Shown: positions 1 through 6,021 of the stretch, piece after piece
Layout: each line of letters starts with the position of its first letter
How positions within the stretch are numbered: position 1 is the stretch's first letter
Source: Palsa-872 sp036495195
GTDB taxonomy: Bacteria > Chloroflexota > Dormibacteria > Dormibacterales > Dormibacteraceae
NCBI GenBank assembly: GCA_036495195.1
Contig: DASXNH010000194.1
Location: 1-8,495, forward strand
Direction of reading: 5' to 3'
DNA length: 8,495 nt
Position numbers and translations under genes: made by a program
Notes under the pieces: model-generated
Seen by the model: the letters and a program-made list of their open reading frames with translations, nothing else
The model's database searches: none
Told to the model about the DNA's origin: nothing

Positions 1-794
1 TGGCTGATTTCGAGATCCGAGACCTGCGGGCCAGCGTCGAAGGCAAGGAGATCCTCAAGGGCGTCACGCTCGCCATCAACAAGGGCGAGGTGCACGCGGT
101 GATGGGCCCCAACGGGTCGGGCAAGTCGACGCTCTCACACACGCTGATGGGTCACCCTGGCTATACGGTCGACGGCGGCGAGGTGATCTTCAAGGGCAAG
201 AACATCCTCGAGCTCGAGGTCGATGAGCGGGCGCGAATGGGCATGTTCCTAGCGCTGCAATACCCGGTGGTGGTGCCCGGCATCTCGATGACCAACTTCC
301 TGCGCACCGCGATCAACGCCAAGCGCGGCTATGACGGCAAGGACAAGTCCAAGATGGTCTCCCCCAAGGAATTCCGCTCAATGCTCAAAGGTGAGCTCGA
401 GGTTCTTCACATGGACGACTCATTCCTGCCCCGATACATCAACGACGGATTCTCCGGCGGCGAGAAGAAGCGCGCTGAGATCCTCCAGATGGCGATGTTG
501 AAGCCAGAGATTGCGATCCTCGATGAGACCGACTCGGGCCTCGACATCGACTCGATCAAGTTCGTCGCGGAGGCGGTGAATCGCATGCGTGGGCCCGAGC
601 TCGGCGTGCTGATCATCACCCACTACACACGCATCCTCGAATTCATCAAGCCCGACTTCGTGCACGTGCTCGTCGATGGGAAGTTCGTGCTGTCGGGCGG
701 TCCCGAGATCGCCAGCAGGCTGGAGAAAACCGGTTATTCGGAATGGGCTGAGGCTGACGAGCCGGCAGTGCTCAAGCCCGAGGAGATTGCCTGA
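1..794 (+). CDS. sufC: SufC, Fe-S cluster assembly ATPase (start codon clipped by one base)
   Basis: This is the ABC-type ATPase of the cytosolic SufBCD scaffold, which uses ATP to drive conformational change in SufB-SufD during Fe-S cluster assembly. The window opens with 'tg' followed by in-frame Ala-Asp-Phe-Glu, so the first base of an NTG start lies just outside; the full protein would be about 264 residues, normal for SufC. Numbering from that start, the Walker A motif GPNGSGKST is at 36-44 (Lys42), the ABC signature SGGEKKR at 152-158, Walker B with the SufC-typical ILDETDSGLD at 173-182 (catalytic Glu176) and the H-loop His at 208. The phrase SGGEKKRAEILQ distinguishes SufC from ordinary transporter ATPases, and there is no permease nearby. 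Its TGA overlaps the sufB ATG by one base. A GTG at 90 is not the start because it would remove the first strands of the fold just before Walker A. Confidence 0.97.
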   Translation, partial: ADFEIRDLRASVEGKEILKGVTLAINKGEVHAVMGPNGSGKSTLSHTLMGHPGYTVDGGEVIFKGKNILELEVDERARMGMFLALQYPVVVPGISMTNFLRTAINAKRGYDGKDKSKMVSPKEFRSMLKGELEVLHMDDSFLPRYINDGFSGGEKKRAEILQMAMLKPEIAILDETDSGLDIDSIKFVAEAVNRMRGPELGVLIITHYTRILEFIKPDFVHVLVDGKFVLSGGPEIASRLEKTGYSEWAEADEPAVLKPEEIA

Positions 795-2206
795 TGGCGA
801 CAGTACCCAAGCCAATTGAGATCGGTTCCGATTACAAGGAGAAGTACGGCTTCTTCGTCCCCGAGGACTACATCTTCAAGGCCAAGCGCGGCCTGAACCC
901 CGAGATCGTCACGGAGATCTCGTGGATGAAGAAGGAGCCCGAGTGGATGTTGAAGATGCGGCTCCGCTCGCTCGAGATATTCCGCAAGAAGCCGATGCCC
1001 ACGTGGGGCGCGGACCTCAGCGTGATCGACTTCGAGAACATCTTCTATTACCTCAAGGCCGCCGACAAGCAGTCGAAGACGTGGGAGGACCTGCCGCCCG
1101 ACATCAAGAAGACGTACGACCGGCTGGGCGTCCCGGAGGCGGAGCGGAAGTTCCTCGCCGGCGTGTCGGCGCAGTACGAGTCGGAGGTCGTCTACCACTC
1201 GCTGCACGAGGAGCTGTCGAAGAAGGGCGTCATCTTCACCGACACCGACTCGGCGCTGCGCGATCACCCGGAGCTGTTCAAGGAGTACTTCGGCACCGTG
1301 ATCCCGCCCGCGGACAACAAATTCGCGGCGCTGAACACGGCGGTGTGGTCCGGAGGCTCGTTCATCTACGTGCCGAAGGGCGTGCGAGTTGACATCCCTC
1401 TGCAGGCCTACTTCCGCATCAACGCGGAGAACATGGGCCAGTTCGAGCGGACGCTGATCATCTGCGACGAGGGCTCGTTCGTGCACTACATCGAGGGCTG
1501 CACGGCTCCCATCTACACGACCGACTCGCTGCACTCGGCGGTGGTCGAGATCATCGTCAAGAAGAACGCGCGGTGCCGCTACACCACGATCCAGAACTGG
1601 TCGACCAACGTGTTCAACCTGGTCACCAAGCGCGCGCTCGCGTACGCCGACGCGACGATGGAGTGGGTCGACGGCAACCTCGGATCGCAGATCACGATGA
1701 AGTACCCGAGCGTCTATCTGATGGAGCCTGGCGCCAAGGGCGATGTGCTCTCGGTCGCGTTCGCCGGCAAGGGCCAGCACCAGGACGCGGGCGGCAAGAT
1801 GATCCACGTCGCGCCGAACACCACGTCGACGATCACATCGAAGTCGATCTCCAAGGGCGGCGGACGGACGTCATACCGCGGCCACATCAAGATGTACCCC
1901 GACGCGAAGCACTCCAAGTCGTTCGTGAAGTGCGACGCACTCCTTCTCGACGACGAGTCGCGCTCCGACACGTACCCCTATAACGACGTCGACGCCGAGA
2001 ACGTGACGCTCGGCCACGAGGCCACGGTGAGCAAGGTATCGGACGAGCAGCTCTTCTATCTGATGAGCCGCGGCATCACACGCAACGAGGCGGAGACGAT
2101 GATCGTCAACGGCTTCATCGAGCCGTTCACCAAGGAGCTTCCTCTCGAGTACGCGGTGGAGCTGAACCGCCTCATCCAGCTCGAGATGGAGGGGTCGGTA
2201 GGCTGA
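794..2206 (+). CDS. sufB: SufB, Fe-S cluster scaffold subunit
   Basis: SufB is the core scaffold subunit of the SufBC2D complex, on which the nascent Fe-S cluster is built. The 470-residue product is close to the usual 465-495. The parallel beta-helix core and the C-terminal SufC-binding helices are recognisable. Cys380 in VKCDALLL and Glu409 in GHEATVSK align, with the same 25-residue offset, to Cys405 and Glu434 of E. coli SufB, two residues known to be important for sulfur acceptance and cluster formation. The DEQLFYLMSRGI segment and the closing ELNRLIQLEMEGSVG are also family-typical. The ATG is chosen because GAGGAG at 780-785 lies 8 nt upstream and because it overlaps the sufC stop (TGATG), implying translational coupling. 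No intein is present, although SufB is a common intein host. Confidence 0.97.
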   Translation: MATVPKPIEIGSDYKEKYGFFVPEDYIFKAKRGLNPEIVTEISWMKKEPEWMLKMRLRSLEIFRKKPMPTWGADLSVIDFENIFYYLKAADKQSKTWEDLPPDIKKTYDRLGVPEAERKFLAGVSAQYESEVVYHSLHEELSKKGVIFTDTDSALRDHPELFKEYFGTVIPPADNKFAALNTAVWSGGSFIYVPKGVRVDIPLQAYFRINAENMGQFERTLIICDEGSFVHYIEGCTAPIYTTDSLHSAVVEIIVKKNARCRYTTIQNWSTNVFNLVTKRALAYADATMEWVDGNLGSQITMKYPSVYLMEPGAKGDVLSVAFAGKGQHQDAGGKMIHVAPNTTSTITSKSISKGGGRTSYRGHIKMYPDAKHSKSFVKCDALLLDDESRSDTYPYNDVDAENVTLGHEATVSKVSDEQLFYLMSRGITRNEAETMIVNGFIEPFTKELPLEYAVELNRLIQLEMEGSVG

Positions 2207-2208
2207 CC

Positions 2209-3399
2209 GTGGGATTCGACACACAGACCCTGGAGAAGACAGGCCAGGGCGAACCCGACTGGCTGCTTGATCGGCGCCGGAGCGCCTTTGCTTCGTACGA
2301 GCGGATGCCGATGCCAAGCCGCACCGACGAGGAGTGGCGGCGCACAGACATGACGGGACTCGACCCAACGAAGTTCGCCACGCTCGAACACGCCAACGGT
2401 TACCAGCAGGAAACCCCCAAGCTGCCGGCCGGCGTGGTCTTCGAGCCCCTTTCGATGGCCGCTCACAAGCACCGTCAGCTGGTCGAGCCATTGCTCTTCT
2501 CGGCTCTGCACGCCGAGCGCGATCGCTTCGCGGCGCTGCATGCGGCGTTCTTCACCGGCGGGAACTTCCTGTACGTGCCCGACGGCGTGGTCATCGAAGA
2601 GCCGATTCTGCGTCAGCACTTTTCGCACGAGGGCGGCACCACGGTGCTGCCGCACACGGTGATCGTCGCCGGCCGGAACTCACGCTTCTATTACCTCGAC
2701 GAGTACATCGGCGACGAGGAAGGCGCCGGCTACCGGAGCGGCTCCGCGGAGATCTTCGTCGGCGAAGGCGCTGACGTCGGCTATGTGTCGATCCAGAAAT
2801 GGGGTCGCGACGCGGTGCACCTTGCCGATCAGCGCGCGCGCCTCGAGAAGGAGTCGCGGTTGCGCCTTTTCAACATCACCCTCGGGGGCCGCTTCTCGAA
2901 GACCCGCGTCGAAGCCTCACTCGTCGGTCCCGGCGCGAGCGCGGAGCTGAAGGGAATCTACTTCGCCTCCGGCAAGCAGTTCTTCGATTTCCATACCCTG
3001 CAGGACCACCAGGTCGGCAACACCACGTCGGACCTCCTGTTCAAGGGAGCATTGCAGGACACCGCGCACGCTGTCTATGCCGGCCTCATCAGGATCGAGA
3101 AAGGCGCCGCCCGCTCCGACGCGTACCAGGCGAATCGCAACCTTGTCCTGTCCGAGCACGCGAAGGCGACGTCCATCCCGATGCTCGAAATCGACAACAA
3201 CGACGTGCGCTGCACGCACGGCGCCACCGTCGGCCCGGTCGACCCGATGAGCATGTTCTACCTGCAGTCCCGCGGCATCCCGGCGACGACCGCCACGCGG
3301 ATGATCGTGCAGGGCTTCTTCGGCGAGGTCCTCGAGAGGATCCCTTTCGAGCAGGCCCGCAAGCTGGTCGAGACGGAGCTGGAGACGCGCCTTGGCTAA
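2209..3399 (+). CDS. sufD: SufD, Fe-S cluster scaffold subunit
   Basis: SufD is the SufB paralogue that pairs with it in the SufBC2D scaffold and is linked to iron acquisition. The 396-residue length fits SufD (about 390-430). The C-terminal signature VRCTHGATVGPVD contains Cys335 and His337; the histidine corresponds to the conserved His360 of E. coli SufD, needed for cluster assembly. It is followed by DPMSMFYLQSRGI and the closing helices that bind SufC. The N-terminal part (EEWRRTDMTGLD) matches the usual SufD entry segment. The start is a GTG 2 nt after the sufB stop; a GGAGGGG at 2188-2194 is somewhat distant, so termination-reinitiation from sufB probably helps. The stop overlaps the next gene by 8 nt. 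SufD rather than a second SufB is favoured by the CTHG motif and by a preceding gene that is clearly SufB. Confidence 0.95.
   Translation: MGFDTQTLEKTGQGEPDWLLDRRRSAFASYERMPMPSRTDEEWRRTDMTGLDPTKFATLEHANGYQQETPKLPAGVVFEPLSMAAHKHRQLVEPLLFSALHAERDRFAALHAAFFTGGNFLYVPDGVVIEEPILRQHFSHEGGTTVLPHTVIVAGRNSRFYYLDEYIGDEEGAGYRSGSAEIFVGEGADVGYVSIQKWGRDAVHLADQRARLEKESRLRLFNITLGGRFSKTRVEASLVGPGASAELKGIYFASGKQFFDFHTLQDHQVGNTTSDLLFKGALQDTAHAVYAGLIRIEKGAARSDAYQANRNLVLSEHAKATSIPMLEIDNNDVRCTHGATVGPVDPMSMFYLQSRGIPATTATRMIVQGFFGEVLERIPFEQARKLVETELETRLG
3381..3384 (+). promoter_or_regulatory. Ribosome-binding site supporting the TTG start of the Rieske gene
   Basis: GGAG lies 7 nt upstream of the TTG at 3392, inside the 3' end of sufD. 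The next in-frame candidate, GTG at 3401, would be 16 nt away from it, so the spacing favours TTG. Confidence 0.5.
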
Positions 3400-3706
3400 G
3401 GTGCGTGTCGCGTCGGTCGACGAAGTTCCGGTCGAGTCGCTCAAGGCCGTCACCGCCGACCACACCGAGATCTGCCTGGCTCACGCCGAGGATGGCAACT
3501 TCTACGCCATCAACGACGTCTGCACCCACGAGAACTTCCTCCTGAGCGGCGGCGAGCTCTTCGACCTGCAGGTCGAGTGCCCCCAGCACGGGTCGCGCTT
3601 CAACCTCAAGACAGGCGCGGTCACCGGCCTGCCGGCGGTGATTCCGACGAAGGTTTATCCGGTCACCGTGGAAGGCACCGACGTCTACGTCGAGGTGTCC
3701 GACTGA
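3392..3706 (+). CDS. Rieske-type [2Fe-2S] ferredoxin in the suf operon
   Basis: This is a small soluble electron-transfer protein of the NirD / dioxygenase-ferredoxin type. The 104 residues form a single Rieske domain with both ligand boxes: CTH (Cys44, His46) and CPQH (Cys63, His66), the latter followed by GSRFNLKTGAV, which leads to the usual C-terminal strands. There is no signal peptide or membrane helix. The start is a TTG that overlaps the end of sufD by 8 nt; a GTG three codons later is the alternative. Databases often name such proteins as aromatic-dioxygenase ferredoxin subunits, but no oxygenase or reductase gene is present here. Rieske ferredoxin genes are known inside some actinobacterial suf operons. 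By inference it supplies electrons to cluster assembly, for example to release sulfur from persulfide, or is a direct client of the SUF system. Domain is certain; role is not. Confidence 0.93.
   Translation: MAKVRVASVDEVPVESLKAVTADHTEICLAHAEDGNFYAINDVCTHENFLLSGGELFDLQVECPQHGSRFNLKTGAVTGLPAVIPTKVYPVTVEGTDVYVEVSD
3692..3697 (+). promoter_or_regulatory. Ribosome-binding site fixing the sufS start
   Basis: GAGGTG sits 8 nt upstream of the ATG at 3706. The same frame is open back to 3577, but the extra 43 residues would be Arg/Gly/Pro-rich and lie wholly inside the Rieske gene, so this site and the TGATG overlap settle the start. Confidence 0.55.
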
Positions 3707-4938
3707 TGGCGACCCCCACCACGAGAGGAACGCGCCTCGACGTCGCCGCGATCCGGCATGACTTTCCGATCCTGGAGACCGGCATCGTCTACCTCGACTC
3801 GGCGAACACCTCGCAGCGACCACGCCAGGTGACGGGCGCGATGCTCGACTACTTCGAGAAGTTCAACTCGAACATCCACCGCGCCGCGTACCACATCGCC
3901 GAGGAGGCGACCGAGCGCTACGAGGGCACGCGAGAGAAGGTGCGGGCCTTCATCAACGCGGCATCGACGAAAGAGGTCATTTACACCCGCGGGACGACCG
4001 AGGCGATCAACCTCGTCGCCTACTCGTGGGGCCGCACGAACATCCGGCAAGGCGACGTCATCGTGCTCACGATCCTGGACCACCACTCCAACATCGTGCC
4101 CTGGCAGATCCTCGCGGCCGCCAACGGCGCGACCATCGAGTACGTCGACATCGACGAGCGCGGCGAACTGCGCCTCGATCAGTTCCACGAGCTGCTCAGG
4201 CGCTCGCCCAAGCTGGTCGCGTTCAGCCAGGTCAGCAATGCGCTCGGCACGATCAATCCGGCCCAGCAGATGGTCGCCGCCGCCAAGGCCGCCGGCGCGA
4301 CAGTGCTCGTGGATGGAGCGCAGGGCGCCCCGCACCAGGGCGTCGACGTCCAGGCCCTCGGCTGCGACTTCTACGCGTTCAGCGGCCACAAGATGCTCGG
4401 GCCAACCGGCGCGGGCATCCTGTACGGCCGCCGCGAGCTGCTCGAGGCCATGGACCCGTTCATGTCGGGCGGCGACATGATCAAGACGGTGCGGGTCGAA
4501 GGCACCACGTACCACGACCTGCCCTGGAAGTTCGAGGCCGGCACGCAGGCGATCGCCGAGGTCATCGGCCTCGGCGCCGCCGTCGACTACCTGAGCGGAC
4601 TGGGCATGGAGGCGGTCCGCGCGCACGAGCGCGAGATCACCGAGTACGCCTACGAGGCGCTGAGCGACATCGAGGGGCTGACGCTGTACGGCCCTCCCCC
4701 GTCGCGTCGTGCCGGGGTCATCTCCTTTGCGCTCGAGGGCATCCACCCGCACGACCTGGCCACGATCGCGGACCGCGACCAGGTGTGCCTGCGCGCGGGA
4801 CACCACTGCGCGATGCCGCTGATGACCAGGCTCGGGGTTGCGGCCACCGCCCGCGCTTCCTTCTATGTCTATACGCAGAAGGATGAAGTCGACCGGCTGG
4901 TCGGTTCTATCAGAGAGGCCCAGCGCATATTCAAATGA
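3706..4938 (+). CDS. sufS: SufS, group II cysteine desulfurase
   Basis: SufS is a PLP enzyme converting L-cysteine to L-alanine and leaving a persulfide on its active-site cysteine. From the ATG at 3706 the protein is 410 residues, normal for SufS. Visible residues: PLP Schiff-base Lys229 in SGHKMLGP, the ring-stacking histidine in LDHHSNIVPW (126-127), catalytic Cys368 in RAGHHCAMPL, and Arg383 in ATARASF, matching the substrate-binding Arg379 of E. coli SufS. His349 in HPHD lies 19 residues before Cys368, exactly like His342 of Bacillus subtilis SufS, which captures the zinc of SufU; E. coli SufS, which works with SufE, has tyrosine at this place. So this desulfurase is built to work with SufU, encoded next. 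Its ATG overlaps the Rieske stop (TGATG) and its stop overlaps the sufU ATG (ATGA). Confidence 0.97.
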   Translation: MATPTTRGTRLDVAAIRHDFPILETGIVYLDSANTSQRPRQVTGAMLDYFEKFNSNIHRAAYHIAEEATERYEGTREKVRAFINAASTKEVIYTRGTTEAINLVAYSWGRTNIRQGDVIVLTILDHHSNIVPWQILAAANGATIEYVDIDERGELRLDQFHELLRRSPKLVAFSQVSNALGTINPAQQMVAAAKAAGATVLVDGAQGAPHQGVDVQALGCDFYAFSGHKMLGPTGAGILYGRRELLEAMDPFMSGGDMIKTVRVEGTTYHDLPWKFEAGTQAIAEVIGLGAAVDYLSGLGMEAVRAHEREITEYAYEALSDIEGLTLYGPPPSRRAGVISFALEGIHPHDLATIADRDQVCLRAGHHCAMPLMTRLGVAATARASFYVYTQKDEVDRLVGSIREAQRIFK

Positions 4939-5339
4939 GCAGCACCGCCGCAGACGACCAGTTCTACCGCGAGTACATCCTCGACCACTACAAGAACCCG
5001 CGCAACTTCGGGCGCTTGGAGAACCCGGACATCAGCCACGAAGAGGACAACCCTCTGTGCGGGGACGTGATCGGGATGGACTTCCGCGTCAAGGACGGCG
5101 TCATCGAGGACGTGCGGTTCCACGGCCGGGGGTGCGCCATCTCGCAGGCGTCGGCGTCATTGCTCACAGAGCGGCTCAAGGGCCTGCGGCTCGACGCCGC
5201 GAAGATGATCAACAAGGAAGACGTGCTGGGAGAGCTGGGCATTCAGATCTCGCCGGCTCGCATCAAGTGCGCGCTGCTGTCATTGAAAGTTTTGAAAGTC
5301 GGGGCCTATGGGTTGGCCGGCGACGAGGAAGGAGAGTAG
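4935..5339 (+). CDS. sufU: SufU, zinc-dependent sulfurtransferase (short form)
   Basis: SufU accepts the persulfide from SufS and passes sulfur to the SufBCD scaffold. The 134-residue protein starts with the familiar LDHYKNPRNFG segment and carries the zinc site Cys42-Gly-Asp44, Cys67 (RGCAISQASAS) and Cys112. Arg109-Ile-Lys-Cys112 matches the ARIKC of Bacillus subtilis SufU, including the essential arginine. An IscU would instead have an LPPVK chaperone-binding motif and His-Cys here. Unusually, Cys67 and Cys112 are 45 residues apart, compared with 62 in B. subtilis SufU (Cys66-Cys128) and 43 in E. coli IscU (Cys63-Cys106), so the insertion usually cited as a SufU hallmark is missing. The ATG overlaps the sufS stop in ATGA; only a weak, distant purine-rich site precedes it, so coupling to sufS is likely. 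SufU is favoured strongly over IscU by the sequence and by the neighbouring SufU-type SufS. Confidence 0.93.
   Translation: MSSTAADDQFYREYILDHYKNPRNFGRLENPDISHEEDNPLCGDVIGMDFRVKDGVIEDVRFHGRGCAISQASASLLTERLKGLRLDAAKMINKEDVLGELGIQISPARIKCALLSLKVLKVGAYGLAGDEEGE
5329..5334 (+). promoter_or_regulatory. Strong ribosome-binding site for the rhodanese gene
   Basis: AAGGAG is 7 nt upstream of the ATG at 5342 and overlaps the 3' end of sufU. It is the best Shine-Dalgarno match in the operon and fixes the rhodanese start, although its frame is open much further upstream. Confidence 0.7.
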
Positions 5340-5341
5340 AT

Positions 5342-5671
5342 ATGGGTCAGGACGAGCAGTTCAAAGAGCTCAAGCTCGACGACGTCCGCAAGCTGATGGA
5401 CGAGGGCGATTACGACATCGTTGACGTGCGCGAGGACTGGGAGTGGAACAAGGGCCACGTACCGGGTGCGCGACATGTCGTGCTCAACTCGCTGCTGGCG
5501 AACCCGGCGGCGGCGAAGTTCCGGGACAAGACGATCTTCGTGTGCCTCACCGGCGAGCGCTCGTCGGTCGCTTCCGAGATGGCAGTCGCGCTCGGCGTCA
5601 AGGATGTCGTCAACTTCCGCGGCGGCACCAAGGCCTGGAAGGATGCCGGCCTGCCTTTGGAGACTCCATGA
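5342..5671 (+). CDS. Single-domain rhodanese (sulfurtransferase) in the suf operon
   Basis: Rhodanese domains carry sulfur as a persulfide on an active-site cysteine. This 109-residue protein is one complete domain: the N-terminal strand-helix ending in DYDIVDVRE (24-31), the GHVPGARHV motif (38-46), and the six-residue active-site loop CLTGERS with Cys68 and Arg73, followed by NFRGGTKAW and the closing GLPLE typical of GlpE-like proteins. Both catalytic residues are intact, so the protein is probably active. There is no signal peptide or fused partner domain. The ATG is preceded by a good ribosome-binding site, 2 nt after the sufU stop, and the gene ends in an ATGA overlap with sufT. Its position between sufU and sufT suggests, by inference, that it feeds sulfane sulfur into cluster assembly or accepts surplus persulfide from SufU or SufS. 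The natural donor and acceptor cannot be read from the sequence. Confidence 0.93.
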   Translation: MGQDEQFKELKLDDVRKLMDEGDYDIVDVREDWEWNKGHVPGARHVVLNSLLANPAAAKFRDKTIFVCLTGERSSVASEMAVALGVKDVVNFRGGTKAWKDAGLPLETP

Positions 5672-6009
5672 GCGATACCGCACCCACCCACACCGTCGCG
5701 CCGGAGTCGACAGTCAAGCCGGAGGACGTGATCGAGGTCCTGCGTCAGTGCTACGACCCCGAGATCCCTGTCAACATCGTCGACCTGGGCCTGATCTACG
5801 ACATCGCGATCAAGCCGGAGCGTGTCGACATCAAGATGACGCTGACCGCGCTCGGCTGCCCGATGGCGGCCGAGGTGATGACCGACGTCCGCGACCACCT
5901 GCTCACCCTGCCGGGCATCAGCGACGCCGGCGTCGATATCGTCTACGAACCCGTGTGGACCCCAGAGCGCCTGACAGAAGAAGCGCGCTGGGAGCTGGGG
6001 ATGGTCTAG
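5668..6009 (+). CDS. sufT: SufT, MIP18/DUF59-family Fe-S maturation factor
   Basis: This 113-residue protein belongs to the MIP18 (DUF59) family; SufT members help mature Fe-S proteins, probably by cluster handling or transfer. The opening helix is followed by the signature DPEIPVNIVDLGLIYDI (30-46). The conserved cysteine of the family is Cys64 in LTALGCPMA, and the C-terminal WTPERLTEEARWELGM block is complete. No N-terminal extension, ATPase domain (as in Mrp/ApbC) or phenylacetate (PaaD) context is present, so a stand-alone SufT fits best. About 17 residues before the domain are Thr/Pro/Ser-rich and probably disordered. The ATG overlaps the rhodanese stop (ATGA), with GGAG at 5659-5662 five nt upstream. 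It is the last gene of the operon and meets a convergent gene after 12 nt, with no hairpin-plus-T-run terminator seen between them. Confidence 0.93.
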   Translation: MSDTAPTHTVAPESTVKPEDVIEVLRQCYDPEIPVNIVDLGLIYDIAIKPERVDIKMTLTALGCPMAAEVMTDVRDHLLTLPGISDAGVDIVYEPVWTPERLTEEARWELGMV

Positions 6010-6021
6010 GGCCGGCTCGGA

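Noticed and set aside
734..1807. Long minus-strand open frame (357 codons) opposite sufB
   Set aside because: Arg/Val/Leu/Asp-rich low-complexity product, typical of the antisense frame of a GC-rich gene; sufB on the other strand is unmistakable.
3577..3705. N-terminal extension of SufS by 43 residues
   Set aside because: The extension is an Arg/Gly/Pro-rich out-of-frame reading of the Rieske gene; ATG at 3706 has a ribosome-binding site and yields normal SufS length.
3392..3706. Ferredoxin subunit of an aromatic dioxygenase
   Set aside because: No oxygenase or reductase gene is present; the gene overlaps sufD and sufS, so a role in Fe-S assembly is more likely.
3685..4806. Long minus-strand open frame (373 codons) opposite sufS
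   Set aside because: Same kind of antisense shadow, with no recognisable motif, while sufS has all its catalytic residues.
4935..5339. Annotation as IscU
   Set aside because: It lacks the LPPVK chaperone motif and the His-Cys pair, has ARIKC instead, and lies beside a SufU-type SufS in a suf operon with no isc chaperones.
4838..5341. N-terminal extension of the rhodanese, as a fusion reaching back through sufU
   Set aside because: The upstream part is an out-of-frame reading of sufS and sufU; the AAGGAG site and ATG at 5342 give a complete rhodanese domain.
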